A DNA stretch of 64,000 nucleotides from Saccharospirillum sp965652395 (GTDB lineage Bacteria; Pseudomonadota; Gammaproteobacteria; Pseudomonadales; Natronospirillaceae), in the NCBI GenBank assembly GCA_965652395.1, contig CBFGUW010000021.1:1-64000 (forward strand), in the 5' to 3' direction. Under the pieces are notes generated by a model that was given only the letters and a program-made list of their open reading frames with translations, searched no databases and had not been told where the DNA came from. Positions within the stretch are counted from its first letter, which is position 1. Each line of letters starts with the position of its first letter. A program made the translations under genes and the position numbers. Below are positions 24,845 through 33,840 of the stretch, in pieces.

Positions 24845-25463
24845 GTCGGGCTTCTCCCGCATCAGCCACGATGTCCGTCAGGAAACGTACGAAACCACGC
24901 CGATCCTGAATCAACTCGTGGTAAAGGTCGCTTTCGCTCAGGCTCGCCATACCATTCGCCAGGGCCCAGACGAAGCCGAAATAAAACCGATGGGTATCAT
25001 CATGGCGGTTTTCACTCTCGTCTCCCGTCCGGTTTCGCCGGGCGGTTTCCATGAACAGCTCTATGTGGTTCTGGCGGAGCCTCTGCCACTGAACGAAGCG
25101 CTCCAGCTGGCAGTCGCAGCGAGTTAAAGTGTTTTCTACTCTCAGCAAAAGCCTATATTTTTCAATGCTTTGCAGTCTATATTTAAAGTATCCTCTCATT
25201 AAATCCGATAAGCTTCCCGACTCCCGGTTTTGACGGATTATCGGTCCGACACCCACTTCATCGGCCAGCAACAACGCGGCGTAGATATCTTCCTTACCAC
25301 TGAAATAATGATAGAACACTGATCGGCTGATGCCTGCCATCTGTATCAACCGAGTGACAGACACCTTGTCCTCACCCGAGAGCATGAATAGGTTCAGTGC
25401 TGAATTGAGGATGGCGATCTCAGTGGGGTGCTGGTCCTTTACTTGTAAGACAGGATGTAACAT
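24834..25463 (-). CDS. TetR-family transcriptional regulator
   Basis: A 209-residue protein with an N-terminal TetR helix-turn-helix (LNLFMLSGEDKVSVTRLIQM, then GISRSVFYHYFSGKEDIYAAL) and an all-helical ligand-binding C-terminal domain without recognisable specificity residues. It overlaps the downstream DUF1285 gene and is divergent from the papain-fold gene at 25551, so it may control either. The ligand is unknown. Confidence 0.88.
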   Translation of the reverse strand: MLHPVLQVKDQHPTEIAILNSALNLFMLSGEDKVSVTRLIQMAGISRSVFYHYFSGKEDIYAALLLADEVGVGPIIRQNRESGSLSDLMRGYFKYRLQSIEKYRLLLRVENTLTRCDCQLERFVQWQRLRQNHIELFMETARRNRTGDESENRHDDTHRFYFGFVWALANGMASLSESDLYHELIQDRRGFVRFLTDIVADAGEARHET

Positions 25464-25550
25464 AGCGCCTGCATTGGTGCGGATTCGGGTTCTAGTCTAT
25501 AACTGAGAGTGTGTGAACTGAAGTGACCGTTTTCGGTCCGGAGTGGCACA

Positions 25551-26444
25551 ATGCGATTGTTTTCTTCGATATATCAAGCGGTTACGCGCTGGTTGACCGA
25601 CGAACCCGTCAATCATGAACACCCGATGAGCGATTTCAACAAGCTGCGGCGGGAGATTCGCAGTTGCGATGTCATTCTGGTGGAGGGGCACTCCCGGGTG
25701 GCGGAGGTGATCGGCAGCGTAACCCAGAGCCGCTGGATTCATGCGGCACTCTACATTGGCCGCCTGCACGATGTGGAAGACCCCATGCTGCGGCTGAAAA
25801 TCCGTGAGTTTTTCGATGGTCAGCCCGATGTACAGCTTATCGTCGAAAGTCAGTTGGGCCTGGGTACGGTCATCCGCCCGCTCGATACCTATAAAAACCG
25901 TCACCTGCGCCTATGCCGCCCACGCGACCTGAGCTATGAAGACAGCCAGTTGGTGTTGAAATACGCCATTCATCGCCTGGGCACCGATTACGACCTGCGT
26001 CAGATACTCGATCTGTTCCGTTTTTACCTGCCGTGGAGCTTTCTGCCCAAACGGTTCCGCTCATCTTTGTTCAAGTGGAAACCAGGCGGCAGCACGCGTA
26101 CGGTGTGCTCCACCCTGCTTGCCGAAGCCTTTGGCGCGGTGTCTTTCCCTATATTGCCATTGGTCAAACGTCAGGAGGGAGGCGAGGTCAAGCTGTTCCA
26201 ACGCAACCCGAAACTGTGTACGCCCAGCGATTTCGATTACAGCCCCTACTTCGACATCATCAAGTATCCGTTCCTGGAATTTGAAGGAGCGTCCACCCCG
26301 GCTTATCGGCTGATGCCCTGGCATGGTCATGGCGCGCTGGACGATGAAGAAGCCTTGATGTACATGGAAGCGAAGTTGCAGCAGACGATGCCCGAGGGCT
26401 CTGAATCACCGCCGAGACGAATCAACTCAAAAGAGCATCTGTAA
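25551..26444 (+). CDS. YiiX/YebB-like permuted papain-fold (NlpC/P60 superfamily) protein
   Basis: A 297-residue protein. The pattern CDVILVEGHSRVAEVIGSVT followed by WIHAALYIG (catalytic-type His) and, much later, TRTVCSTLLAEAFGAV (catalytic-type Cys) is the circularly permuted order of YiiX-type NlpC/P60 proteins, where His precedes Cys. Such enzymes are thought to act as lipid- or amide-directed hydrolases; no substrate is evident. No signal peptide is visible. It stands alone, ending before the convergent pilZ gene. Confidence 0.78.
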   Translation: MRLFSSIYQAVTRWLTDEPVNHEHPMSDFNKLRREIRSCDVILVEGHSRVAEVIGSVTQSRWIHAALYIGRLHDVEDPMLRLKIREFFDGQPDVQLIVESQLGLGTVIRPLDTYKNRHLRLCRPRDLSYEDSQLVLKYAIHRLGTDYDLRQILDLFRFYLPWSFLPKRFRSSLFKWKPGGSTRTVCSTLLAEAFGAVSFPILPLVKRQEGGEVKLFQRNPKLCTPSDFDYSPYFDIIKYPFLEFEGASTPAYRLMPWHGHGALDDEEALMYMEAKLQQTMPEGSESPPRRINSKEHL

Positions 26445-26484
26445 GCTGTTGCAGACTCGGAGGAGAGAGAGGCGACGCACGCCT

Positions 26485-26838
26485 TTACATGGTGTGCGTC
26501 GGCTTGTCGGAGTTGAGAGCGCCCGCCAGATAGGTTTCGATCTTGTCTTTCGCCAATTCGTTCTTTTTACTGAATTGTACGCCAATGCCGGTCGCACGGT
26601 TGCCCTGAGCACCACGCGGGGTTACCCAGATGACCTTCCCAGCCACCGGAATCTTCTCCGGCTCGTCCATTAGGTTCAGCAGCAAAAACACATCATCTCC
26701 AAGATTGAACTTCTTATTGGTGGCGATAAAGAGCCCGCCATTTTTAACAAATGGCATGTACGCCGCATACAGCACGGCCTTGTCCTTCATGGTGAGGGAC
26801 AGGATACCATTGCGGGGCCCACCGAGTTTTGGATTCAT
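26485..26838 (-). CDS. pilZ: type IV pilus protein PilZ
   Basis: A 117-residue protein from ATG 26838, which overlaps the holB stop (ATGA); the longer frame from 26880 lies inside holB. The sequence RNGILSLTMKDKAVLYAAYM, then KNGGLFIATNK, LLLNLMDEPEKIPVAGKVIW and the ending KIETYLAGALNSDKPTHTM follow the PilZ of Pseudomonas closely. Like that protein it lacks the RxxxR cyclic-di-GMP motif, so it acts through partners in pilus assembly, not through the ligand. The holB-pilZ neighbourhood is the same as in pseudomonads. Confidence 0.95.
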   Translation of the reverse strand: MNPKLGGPRNGILSLTMKDKAVLYAAYMPFVKNGGLFIATNKKFNLGDDVFLLLNLMDEPEKIPVAGKVIWVTPRGAQGNRATGIGVQFSKKNELAKDKIETYLAGALNSDKPTHTM

Positions 26839-27794
26839 AAACGCAGTTCCAGCCAGCGAGCGGCGAGTTGCTCGCTCCACATCTGTTGGTTCAAATTTGC
26901 CTGGTGCTGCAGGCCACTCATGAGCTCCAGAATATAGTCTCTAAACTCAAAAAGCGACACACCCTTCACCTGGCGCAAACGATCAGCCAGTTGTCGATCG
27001 GTCTCCGGCATTACGACCTGGGTATTATGCTGGAGCCTCAGGGCGCCATCCACCCAGAGTAGCAGTTGGCGAAGCAGGTTGGTTGCCTGTTGCTGGCTGA
27101 TAAAACTGGCCAGAGCGCTGAAACCCGTCTCCTGCAAAAAGGTGGCGGCCTGCTTTTGCCATTGCTCCATTGCATCGGCGCCCAACCGGAGCGCATCCAT
27201 CGGTGCCCCTTCGGACATGCTTAGCCGGTTTTGAGCCTCGGTCGGGTCCATTCCCTGGTCCATTAAATAGCGACGGGCGGATTCTTCGTCGGGTCGGTCC
27301 AGCTTATAAATCCGGCATCGGGACCTTACCGTCGGCAACAGTCGTGACAGTGACGTCGCTTCAAGAATGAGATAGGTGTCGCGGGTCGGTTCTTCAAGCA
27401 TTTTCAGCAAGGCATTCGCCGAGCTGGTGTTCATTCGGTCCGCACCCACGAGGCGGATGACTTTATTGCCACCCTGCTGCGCCGTTTCGTGCATAAACTG
27501 ACCGATGGCCCGCACCTGTGCCACCTTGATCGTGTCGCTTTTACCTTCAGGCTCGACAACCAGACGGTCGGGGTGCAAACCGGCCTTGACCAGCAAACAA
27601 CTTTTGCATTGACCGCAGGGTCGGTTCTGGGACGCACACAGGATGGCATCCCCGAGATGGCGTCCCAGCTCATGTAGCCCATCCCCGCCTCGACCAATTA
27701 ACAGCAGCGCATGAGGCAGGCGGCCTTGGGACAAGCCAAGGTGGACGGAGGAAGAAACGGAATCGAGCCAGGGAGGCAGCGAATTCATAGGCAA
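26835..27794 (-). CDS. holB: DNA polymerase III delta' subunit
   Basis: A 319-residue clamp-loader subunit. It has a degenerate P-loop (LLIGRGGDGLHELG), a zinc module (CGQCKSCLLVKAGLHPD), HPDRLVVEPEG, the sensor region NTSSANALLKMLEEPTRDTY and the SRC arginine-finger motif in RSRCRIYKL. Loss of a working Walker A is normal for delta'. It overlaps tmk upstream and pilZ downstream, as in many gammaproteobacteria. Confidence 0.93.
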   Translation of the reverse strand: MPMNSLPPWLDSVSSSVHLGLSQGRLPHALLLIGRGGDGLHELGRHLGDAILCASQNRPCGQCKSCLLVKAGLHPDRLVVEPEGKSDTIKVAQVRAIGQFMHETAQQGGNKVIRLVGADRMNTSSANALLKMLEEPTRDTYLILEATSLSRLLPTVRSRCRIYKLDRPDEESARRYLMDQGMDPTEAQNRLSMSEGAPMDALRLGADAMEQWQKQAATFLQETGFSALASFISQQQATNLLRQLLLWVDGALRLQHNTQVVMPETDRQLADRLRQVKGVSLFEFRDYILELMSGLQHQANLNQQMWSEQLAARWLELRL

Positions 27795-28405
27795 TGGGCC
27801 TCCAACGCAGCCACCAGATCCCGGCTTACAGCCTCGATTGACTGTGAAGCATCCAAGCGAACCACTCGCTCGGGATTGGCCTCATGGCGCTTGAGATAGG
27901 CGCGGCGACACCGCTCGAAAAAATCGATGCTTTCCTGTTCGATACGGTCGAGTTCACCTCTCTGCCGGGCCCGGGCCAAGCCAACCTCGGCCGGACAATC
28001 AAGCCATAGGGTCAGATCCGGCTGAAAGCCTTCCAAAACGAGAGACTCCAACGACTCGATTCGATGCCACTCGATGCCTCGACCACCCCCCTGGTAGGCG
28101 TAGGTCGCATCGGTGAATCGGTCACTGATCACCCACTGCCCTTGATCCAGAGCCGGTTTAATCTTTTGGGTAACGTGCTGGCGGCGAGCGGCGAAGACCA
28201 GCAATAGCTCGGTCCAGGCGTCCATGGCTTCGGTATGGTGACCCAGTACGAGGTCTCTTATCTGTTCGGCCAAGGGCGTACCGCCGGGCTCCCGTGTCAC
28301 CAGAGGGGAACCATGGCGAGCGGTAACCCAGGTTTCCAGCACACCTAACTGAGTCGACTTCCCGGCGCCTTCCAAGCCTTCGATACTGATAAACGCAGGC
28401 GTCAT
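27785..28405 (-). CDS. tmk: thymidylate kinase
   Basis: A 206-residue kinase that phosphorylates dTMP. The P-loop EGLEGAGKSTQLGVL, the DR-type motif SDRFTDATYAYQGGGRG, REPGGTPLAEQIRDLVL and the lid region are all present; length is typical. It overlaps holB and mltG by a few bases on either side, so the cluster is translationally coupled. Confidence 0.95.
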   Translation of the reverse strand: MTPAFISIEGLEGAGKSTQLGVLETWVTARHGSPLVTREPGGTPLAEQIRDLVLGHHTEAMDAWTELLLVFAARRQHVTQKIKPALDQGQWVISDRFTDATYAYQGGGRGIEWHRIESLESLVLEGFQPDLTLWLDCPAEVGLARARQRGELDRIEQESIDFFERCRRAYLKRHEANPERVVRLDASQSIEAVSRDLVAALEAHCL

Positions 28406-29466
28406 TGGGCTACCTCTGTCTGGCTCTGAGGCTCGGCGGGAGAGGATCGATAATCGTCACGACGACCAAAACGCTGGAATTGACGAACCGCCGCATTGTG
28501 CTCTTCGTAAGTGTCGGAAAATACATGGGTACCGTCACCTTTAGCCACAAAGAACAAAGCGCCGCCCGGCGCCGGATTCACGGCGGCTTCCAGCGAGCCA
28601 CGGCCAGGGTTCGCTATGGGTGTGGGTGGCAGCCCGGTACGGGTATAGGAATTGTAGGGCGAGTCCTTGCGGAGATCGGCACGTGTCAGGTTGCCGTCAT
28701 ACTCCTGACCCAGGCCATAAATGATGGTCGGGTCGGTCTGCAGTCTCATACCCTGCTCCAGGCGACGGGAAAAGACCCCGGCAATCTGGGGGCGCTCGAA
28801 GGCCGCGCCGGTCTCTTTTTCCACTATGGAGGCGAGAATCAGGGCTTCATAGGGAGTCTCGATGACCAGGTTCTCCGCCCTGTCCTTCCAGGCATTCTCA
28901 AGCTCACGGGTCATCTTTTCATGGGCTAGCCTGAGCAGTTCGGCATCGCTGCGACCCCGTTCAAAATGGTAGGTGTCGGGGAAGAACCAGCCTTCGGGGT
29001 GATCGATGCCCAAGTCCAGTTTATTCAATACTTCGCTGTCGGAAAGCCCTGTCAGGGTATGCGTCAGGTATTCGTTGGCTTCGATAGCCTGACGGAACTG
29101 ATGAAAGGTCCAGCCTTCAATGAACTGAATGGTGCGTTGGATCTTATCACCCGCAATCATCCGCTCGACAACATCGATGGCGGTTTCATCCGGTGTGATT
29201 CGGTATTCGCCCCGCTGAATACGGGTTTTTTCCTGATAACGCAGCCAATACTCCGGAATGCGCGCTTCCTGAACCCAGCCGGAGCGTTCGAAATCGGCCA
29301 ACACCCGGCGCAGTGAAGCTCCAGCCTCCACTTGATAAACGGTTGGCTCTGCCAACGCCAAGGGGCGTTTAAGCTGGTCGGTGGCGTAAAAACCCAGCCC
29401 TACGATCAAGCCGGCCAGAATCAGAACCGTCAGTACAAGCAGTTGTTTAATCACTCGATAATCCAA
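28402..29466 (-). CDS. mltG: endolytic murein transglycosylase MltG
   Basis: A 354-residue inner-membrane protein with one N-terminal transmembrane helix (LLVLTVLILAGLIVGLGF), a LysM-like region (YQVEAGASLRRVL) and the YceG catalytic domain: LILASIVEKETG with the catalytic Glu, IAGVFSRRLEQGMRLQTDPT and NSYTRTGLPPTPIANPG. It cleaves nascent peptidoglycan strands and is thought to set their length. It overlaps pabC by 20 bases and tmk by 4. Confidence 0.94.
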   Translation of the reverse strand: MDYRVIKQLLVLTVLILAGLIVGLGFYATDQLKRPLALAEPTVYQVEAGASLRRVLADFERSGWVQEARIPEYWLRYQEKTRIQRGEYRITPDETAIDVVERMIAGDKIQRTIQFIEGWTFHQFRQAIEANEYLTHTLTGLSDSEVLNKLDLGIDHPEGWFFPDTYHFERGRSDAELLRLAHEKMTRELENAWKDRAENLVIETPYEALILASIVEKETGAAFERPQIAGVFSRRLEQGMRLQTDPTIIYGLGQEYDGNLTRADLRKDSPYNSYTRTGLPPTPIANPGRGSLEAAVNPAPGGALFFVAKGDGTHVFSDTYEEHNAAVRQFQRFGRRDDYRSSPAEPQSQTEVAQ

Positions 29467-30268
29467 TGGCTGTTCGAATAAGGGAGAGTTCGTCCCAGGC
29501 CGGTGGCGTAAGCGGCCGTGCGTTTAAACTGAGAACCGGTACCAGACCGATCAAGGAATTACTGATCATCATTGCTTCGGCCTGCTGCAGATCCTTCAGG
29601 TAGATGTCGGCGACTGAAACCGGAATGTCTTGCAGCCTCAACCAGCGACGGCGAATAATGCCATTCACTCCGGCATCGGCCAAGTCGGGGGTGAGCCATC
29701 GACCGGATTGTTTCAGGTAAAGATTACTCATGCTGCCTTCCACCACCCGGCCGTCGGCAAGCAACATCAGCGCCTCATGCGCACCTGCTTTACGGGCGCT
29801 TTGGCGGGCGAGCACCGAATCGAGCCGGTTAAGATGCTTCAAACCGGCGAGACTGGGGTTGGCGCTGGCATGAACCTCGGAAATGACCAGATCGGCCCCT
29901 TGATGGTGCCAGGGTTGCGTCTGGTATGGGAATAATTGAATGACCCTGTCCGTGGACTGGCTGGAAGGGTCGAAATCGTAACCACGCCCCTGCACGCCCC
30001 GGCCCAGTATGAGTTTACAGACTACGGGACCGGTCGTGTCTTGGAGCAGTTGGTTGATCTCGCTTTCCAGACTGTCACGATCAGACAGGGTCCATTGCAT
30101 CCCCAGTCGCTCAATGCCGGATTCAAGACGGTCGAGGTGGTCGCTCCAGAACTCTATTCCTTCCGGCCCGGCCAGACAGGTTTCAAACAGACCATCGCCA
30201 AAAGAGACCATACGATGGTCGCAATTGAGCTGGTCGTGGGGGATTCCATTGATAAGGCAACTGAGCAT
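29447..30268 (-). CDS. pabC: aminodeoxychorismate lyase
   Basis: A 273-residue PLP enzyme of the fold-IV class. MVSFGDGLFET near the N-terminus, the PLP-lysine region LKHLNRLDSVLARQSA and the following GAHEALMLLADGRVVEGSMSNLYL are typical of PabC, which releases p-aminobenzoate and pyruvate for folate synthesis. It sits between fabF and mltG as in E. coli and Pseudomonas. Confidence 0.92.
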   Translation of the reverse strand: MLSCLINGIPHDQLNCDHRMVSFGDGLFETCLAGPEGIEFWSDHLDRLESGIERLGMQWTLSDRDSLESEINQLLQDTTGPVVCKLILGRGVQGRGYDFDPSSQSTDRVIQLFPYQTQPWHHQGADLVISEVHASANPSLAGLKHLNRLDSVLARQSARKAGAHEALMLLADGRVVEGSMSNLYLKQSGRWLTPDLADAGVNGIIRRRWLRLQDIPVSVADIYLKDLQQAEAMMISNSLIGLVPVLSLNARPLTPPAWDELSLIRTAIGLSSD

Positions 30269-30278
30269 AGAGGGATGT

Positions 30279-30297
30279 CGGGGCCTTACCGGCCCCG
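30279..30297 (-). terminator. GC-rich hairpin between fabF and pabC
   Basis: Perfect 7-bp stem CGGGGCC (30279-30285) / GGCCCCG (30291-30297) with a 5-base loop in the 38-base gap. No U-run follows on the minus strand, so it is probably a partial terminator or an RNA-stabilising element. Confidence 0.4.
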
Positions 30298-30306
30298 GAG
30301 GTCTCG

Positions 30307-31545
30307 TCAGACTTTGCTGAAGACCAGCGTACCATTGGTGCCACCAAAGCCAAAGGAATTGGACAGCGCATGGTTGATGGTCATCTCGCGAGCGGTGTTT
30401 GGAACGTAATCCAGGTCACAGCCCTCGCTTGGGTTTTCCAGGTTGATGGTCGGTGGCGCCACCTGATCCCGAATGGCCAGGATCGTGAAAATGGCTTCCA
30501 CGGCGCCGGCCGCACCCAAAAGGTGGCCGATCATCGACTTGGTCGAACTCATAACGATCTTGTCTGAGTCCGCACCATAGAGCGCTTTCGCCGCTCTGGT
30601 TTCGGCGATGTCACCGGCCGGGGTCGAGGTGCCGTGAGCGTTGATGTAGTTGATATTAACCGCATTCAACTTCGCATCCGTCACCGCGTTGCGCATGGAA
30701 GCACAGGCCCCACTGCCGTCTTCTGGAGGTGACGTCATGTGGTAGGCATCACCGCTCATTCCGAAACCGGTCAACTCGGCGTAGATGTTCGCACCGCGTG
30801 CCTTGGCGTGCTCATATTCTTCGAGTATCAGAACACCAGCGCCATCTCCCAGAACGAAACCGTCGCGGTCCTTATCCCATGGGCGACTGGCCTGTTCAGG
30901 CGCATCATTACGGGTGGAGAGCGCTCGGGCCGCCCCGAAACCGGAAATACCCAGTTGGGTGGAAGCCATTTCGGCACCGCCCGCCACCATGACATCGGCA
31001 TCGCCATAGGCAATGGTGCGGGCTGCATAACCGATGTTGTGCGTACCCGTGGTGCAGGCCGTGGTGATGGCAATATTCGGCCCTTTGAAGCCGTAGTCGA
31101 TCGACAGATAGCCGGCGATCATGTTGATGATGGCGGCGGGTACAAAAAACGGAGACACCCGACGAGGGCCGGCTTTCAACAAGGCGGCATGGTTTCGCTC
31201 GATGGTATCCAGGCCACCAATACCGGCCCCCAGAGCAAGACCGATACGGTGTGCGTTTTCTTCCGTAGCCGCGATCCCGGAGTCTTTGATGGCTTCGATA
31301 GCGGCCGCGAAGCCGTACTGAATGAAGCCGTCCATTTTCTTGGCGTCTTTTGGATTGATGTAGTTGGCTACATCGAAATCTTTCACCTGAGCTGCGAACT
31401 TGGTGGAAAACTTCTCGGTATCGAAATTCTCAATCAGGGCCGCACCACTTTTCCCGGCCAGGATGCCGTCCCAGGTGCTTTTGACGTCATGACCCAGGGG
31501 GCTAAGGCAGCCGAGGCCCGTCACTACGACGCGACGACGTGACAT
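30307..31545 (-). CDS. fabF: beta-ketoacyl-ACP synthase II
   Basis: A 412-residue condensing enzyme from ATG 31545 (GGAGG six bases upstream; the frame extends 8 codons further but without a ribosome site). The active-site Cys lies in ITTACTTGTHNIG, the two His in NAHGTSTPAGD and SMIGHLLGAAGAVE, and the C-terminal FGFGGTNG is present. It elongates acyl-ACP by two carbons in the cytoplasm. Separated from acpP by a gap with competing hairpins. Confidence 0.96.
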   Translation of the reverse strand: MSRRRVVVTGLGCLSPLGHDVKSTWDGILAGKSGAALIENFDTEKFSTKFAAQVKDFDVANYINPKDAKKMDGFIQYGFAAAIEAIKDSGIAATEENAHRIGLALGAGIGGLDTIERNHAALLKAGPRRVSPFFVPAAIINMIAGYLSIDYGFKGPNIAITTACTTGTHNIGYAARTIAYGDADVMVAGGAEMASTQLGISGFGAARALSTRNDAPEQASRPWDKDRDGFVLGDGAGVLILEEYEHAKARGANIYAELTGFGMSGDAYHMTSPPEDGSGACASMRNAVTDAKLNAVNINYINAHGTSTPAGDIAETRAAKALYGADSDKIVMSSTKSMIGHLLGAAGAVEAIFTILAIRDQVAPPTINLENPSEGCDLDYVPNTAREMTINHALSNSFGFGGTNGTLVFSKV

Positions 31546-31582
31546 AGGTATCCTCCACAAGGTTTGCATCCATACCGACGCA

Positions 31583-31640
31583 TACGGCTTGATGCCGGTC
31601 GGATACTAAAAAGCCGTACTGCCTGACGACAATACGGCTT
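31583..31640 (-). promoter_or_regulatory. competing hairpins (terminator/anti-terminator-like) between acpP and fabF
   Basis: Reading with the genes, the RNA has AAGCCGTA (31640-31633), then TACGGCTT (31618-31611) followed directly by a U-run, then a second AAGCCGTA (31590-31583). The first two segments form an 8-bp terminator-like stem with a 14-base loop and following Us. The middle and last segments can form an alternative 8-bp stem with a 20-base loop. The pairing is seen directly; a regulatory switch is inference. At the least, the terminator-like form should raise acpP mRNA relative to fabF. Confidence 0.65.
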
Positions 31641-31677
31641 GAATTCAACTCGTTCCGGAGCAAATGCCCGGACTCGA

Positions 31678-31914
31678 TTAACCCAGATGCGCGTTGATGT
31701 AGTCGATCGCGTCCTGGACAGTCGACAGCTTCTCGGATTCTTCGTCCGGGATCTCGGTTTCAAACTCTTCTTCCAGAGCCATAACCAGGTTCACGGTATC
31801 CAGAGAATCAGCACCGAGGTCGTCTACGAAAGACGCCTGCGCTGTTACGTCTTCTTCTTTGGCGCCCAGCTGTTCGCAGACGATTTTCTTAACGCGATCT
31901 TCAATGTTGCTCAT
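31678..31914 (-). CDS. acpP: acyl carrier protein
   Basis: A 78-residue acidic protein from ATG 31914, with GGGAG upstream. The phosphopantetheine Ser lies in the standard DDLGADSLDTVNLVMALEEE, and IPDEESEKLSTVQDAIDYI follows. Length equals E. coli ACP. It carries growing acyl chains for the neighbouring fab enzymes. A terminator-like hairpin separates it from fabF, consistent with a need for much more ACP than enzyme. Confidence 0.97.
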   Translation of the reverse strand: MSNIEDRVKKIVCEQLGAKEEDVTAQASFVDDLGADSLDTVNLVMALEEEFETEIPDEESEKLSTVQDAIDYINAHLG

Positions 31915-32002
31915 TATGAACACTCCCTAAATGGAATAGCACCGTTTGGTGCGCGATAGTGTATTAAAAGGTATTCGTAACCGGCAAGTCAAAAACCCAC
32001 CG

Positions 32003-32743
32003 TTAACCCATGTACATGCCGCCGTTGACGTGCAAAGTCGCGCCCGAAATGTAAGACGCCTGGTCACTGGCCAGAAAAGCGACGGCACTGGCAATTTCTG
32101 CCGGATCTCCCAAACGGCCCAACGGCACCTGTTTGAGCAGGTTTTCGCGGACCGCCTCGGGTAATTCGTGTGTCATATCGGTTTGAATGAAACCGGGCGC
32201 AACCGAATTGACGGTGATGTTACGCGATCCCACTTCCCGGGCCAATGTCCGGGTGAAACCTTCGAGCCCGGCCTTGGCAGCGGCGTAGTTGGCCTGACCG
32301 GCATTTCCGGAGGAGGCAACCACTGAAGACACATTGATAATACGGCCCCAGCGGGCACGGGTCATGGCTTTGATCACCGCCTTGCTCATGCGGAAAGCCG
32401 AGGTCAGGTTGGTGTCGAGAACGTTATCCCACTCTTCGTCTTTCATGCGCAAAAAGAGGTTGTCCTTGGTGATCCCGGCATTGTTTACCAGAATGGACAC
32501 ATCGCCCATTTCCTCTTTCAAGGTGGTCATCAAAGTCTTGATGGATTCCGCATCGGTGACGTTCAGGCAATAACCTTTGCCTTCCACACCGGCTTCCTTG
32601 AAACGGGCGGTGATTTTCTCAGCGCCGCTTTCGGAAGTGGCCGTGCCTGCGACCTTATAGCCCTGGCGACCCAATTCATCAGCGATTGCGGCGCCGATGC
32701 CACGACTGGCACCGGTCACCAATACCAATTTGGTCTCGCTCAT
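32003..32743 (-). CDS. fabG: 3-oxoacyl-ACP reductase
   Basis: A 246-residue short-chain dehydrogenase with the NADPH motif TGASRGIGAAIADEL, NNAGITKDNLFLRM and the catalytic Ser-Tyr-Lys set in NVSSVVASSGNAGQ and YAAAKAGLEG. The C-terminal VTGATLHVNGGMYM-type ending (here YISGATLHVNGG) is diagnostic for FabG. It overlaps fabD by 4 bases. Confidence 0.96.
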   Translation of the reverse strand: MSETKLVLVTGASRGIGAAIADELGRQGYKVAGTATSESGAEKITARFKEAGVEGKGYCLNVTDAESIKTLMTTLKEEMGDVSILVNNAGITKDNLFLRMKDEEWDNVLDTNLTSAFRMSKAVIKAMTRARWGRIINVSSVVASSGNAGQANYAAAKAGLEGFTRTLAREVGSRNITVNSVAPGFIQTDMTHELPEAVRENLLKQVPLGRLGDPAEIASAVAFLASDQASYISGATLHVNGGMYMG

Positions 32744-33678
32744 TTAGCGCTCCCTATCCGTTCTTGAAAGGCTGCCAGACTCCCGAGGGAAGACAGCGTC
32801 AAGGTTTTTTCAATTCGCTTGTTCAAACCGGACAATACCTTACCCGGTCCGCACTCAACTGTTTCAGAAACGCCCAGCTTAACCAATTCCGCGACAGACT
32901 GGGACCATAGAACCGGACGATACAACTGCTCAACCAGATTCTGCTTCAGCTTCGCTGCATCGGTCTCGACCAGGGCCGTTACATTCTGCACGATGGGAAT
33001 GTTGGCATTGTGCAATGTCAGGCTGTTCAATGAGTTGGCCAACTCTTCCGAAGCGCCTTTCATCAGGCTGCAATGGGAAGGGACACTCACCGGCAATGGC
33101 ATGGCGCGTTTGGCACCAGCGTCTTTTAACAGGGCGATGGCACGGTCAACCGCTGCGGTTGATCCTGCGATAACCACCTGCCCAGGTGTATTGAAGTTCA
33201 CCGCTTCAACGACATCGCCTTGCTGAGCGGCTTCACAACCTTGAATTACGGCGTCATCGTCCAAACCCAGAATCGCCGCCATGCCACCCTCGCCTGCCGG
33301 TACAGCGGCTTGCATCAGTTGGCCACGCTTCTCCACCAGCTTGACGGCTTCCGTCAGTGACAGCACGCCTGCCGCGACCAGAGCGGAATATTCCCCAAGG
33401 CTGTGTCCAGCCAGATAATCCGGGTTGGCACCGCCTTCGGCCTGCCACAACCGCCACAATGCGACACTGGCGGTCAATAATGCAGGCTGGGTTTTCTCGG
33501 TTTTGTTCAGCTCTTCGGCTGGGCCATCGCTCACCAGATGCCAAAGATCGTAGCCCAGAGCATCGGACGCTTCGCTGAATGTTTCACGAATGGAGGCATA
33601 CTGCTCCGCCAGATCCGCCAGCATGCCCACTTGTTGTGAACCCTGCCCCGGAAAGACGAATGCTAGTTTATCGGCCAT
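32740..33678 (-). CDS. fabD: malonyl-CoA:ACP transacylase
   Basis: A 312-residue acyltransferase. FVFPGQGSQQVGML at the N-terminus, the nucleophile Ser in GHSLGEYSALVAAG, the Arg-containing KRGQLMQAAVP and the catalytic His in VSVPSHCSLM are all present. It loads malonyl groups on ACP. It overlaps fabG; there is no fabH between it and plsX, as in Pseudomonas. Confidence 0.96.
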   Translation of the reverse strand: MADKLAFVFPGQGSQQVGMLADLAEQYASIRETFSEASDALGYDLWHLVSDGPAEELNKTEKTQPALLTASVALWRLWQAEGGANPDYLAGHSLGEYSALVAAGVLSLTEAVKLVEKRGQLMQAAVPAGEGGMAAILGLDDDAVIQGCEAAQQGDVVEAVNFNTPGQVVIAGSTAAVDRAIALLKDAGAKRAMPLPVSVPSHCSLMKGASEELANSLNSLTLHNANIPIVQNVTALVETDAAKLKQNLVEQLYRPVLWSQSVAELVKLGVSETVECGPGKVLSGLNKRIEKTLTLSSLGSLAAFQERIGSAK

Positions 33679-33840
33679 AGTTCGAATCCTGTCGCTGTTC
33701 GAGCTGCATCAAGGCAGCATTTTTCGCTTGCGGTGCATTATGGGCGCCAAGTCCGAGCAGTAAAGAGAGGCCCTGTTAAAACATTTATGATCTGGCGGAA
33801 TAGAAAGACCTATATTATTAACCCGCCATAAGGGATGGCG

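Noticed and set aside
26474..26500. GACGCAC/GTGCGTC hairpin at the end of pilZ as a terminator
   Set aside because: It overlaps the coding end and lacks a U-run on the minus strand.
33824..33840. CGCCAT-AAGGG-ATGGCG hairpin after plsX as a terminator
   Set aside because: The stem is six pairs and no clear U-run follows on the minus strand. It may be a weak pause but is not supported as a terminator.
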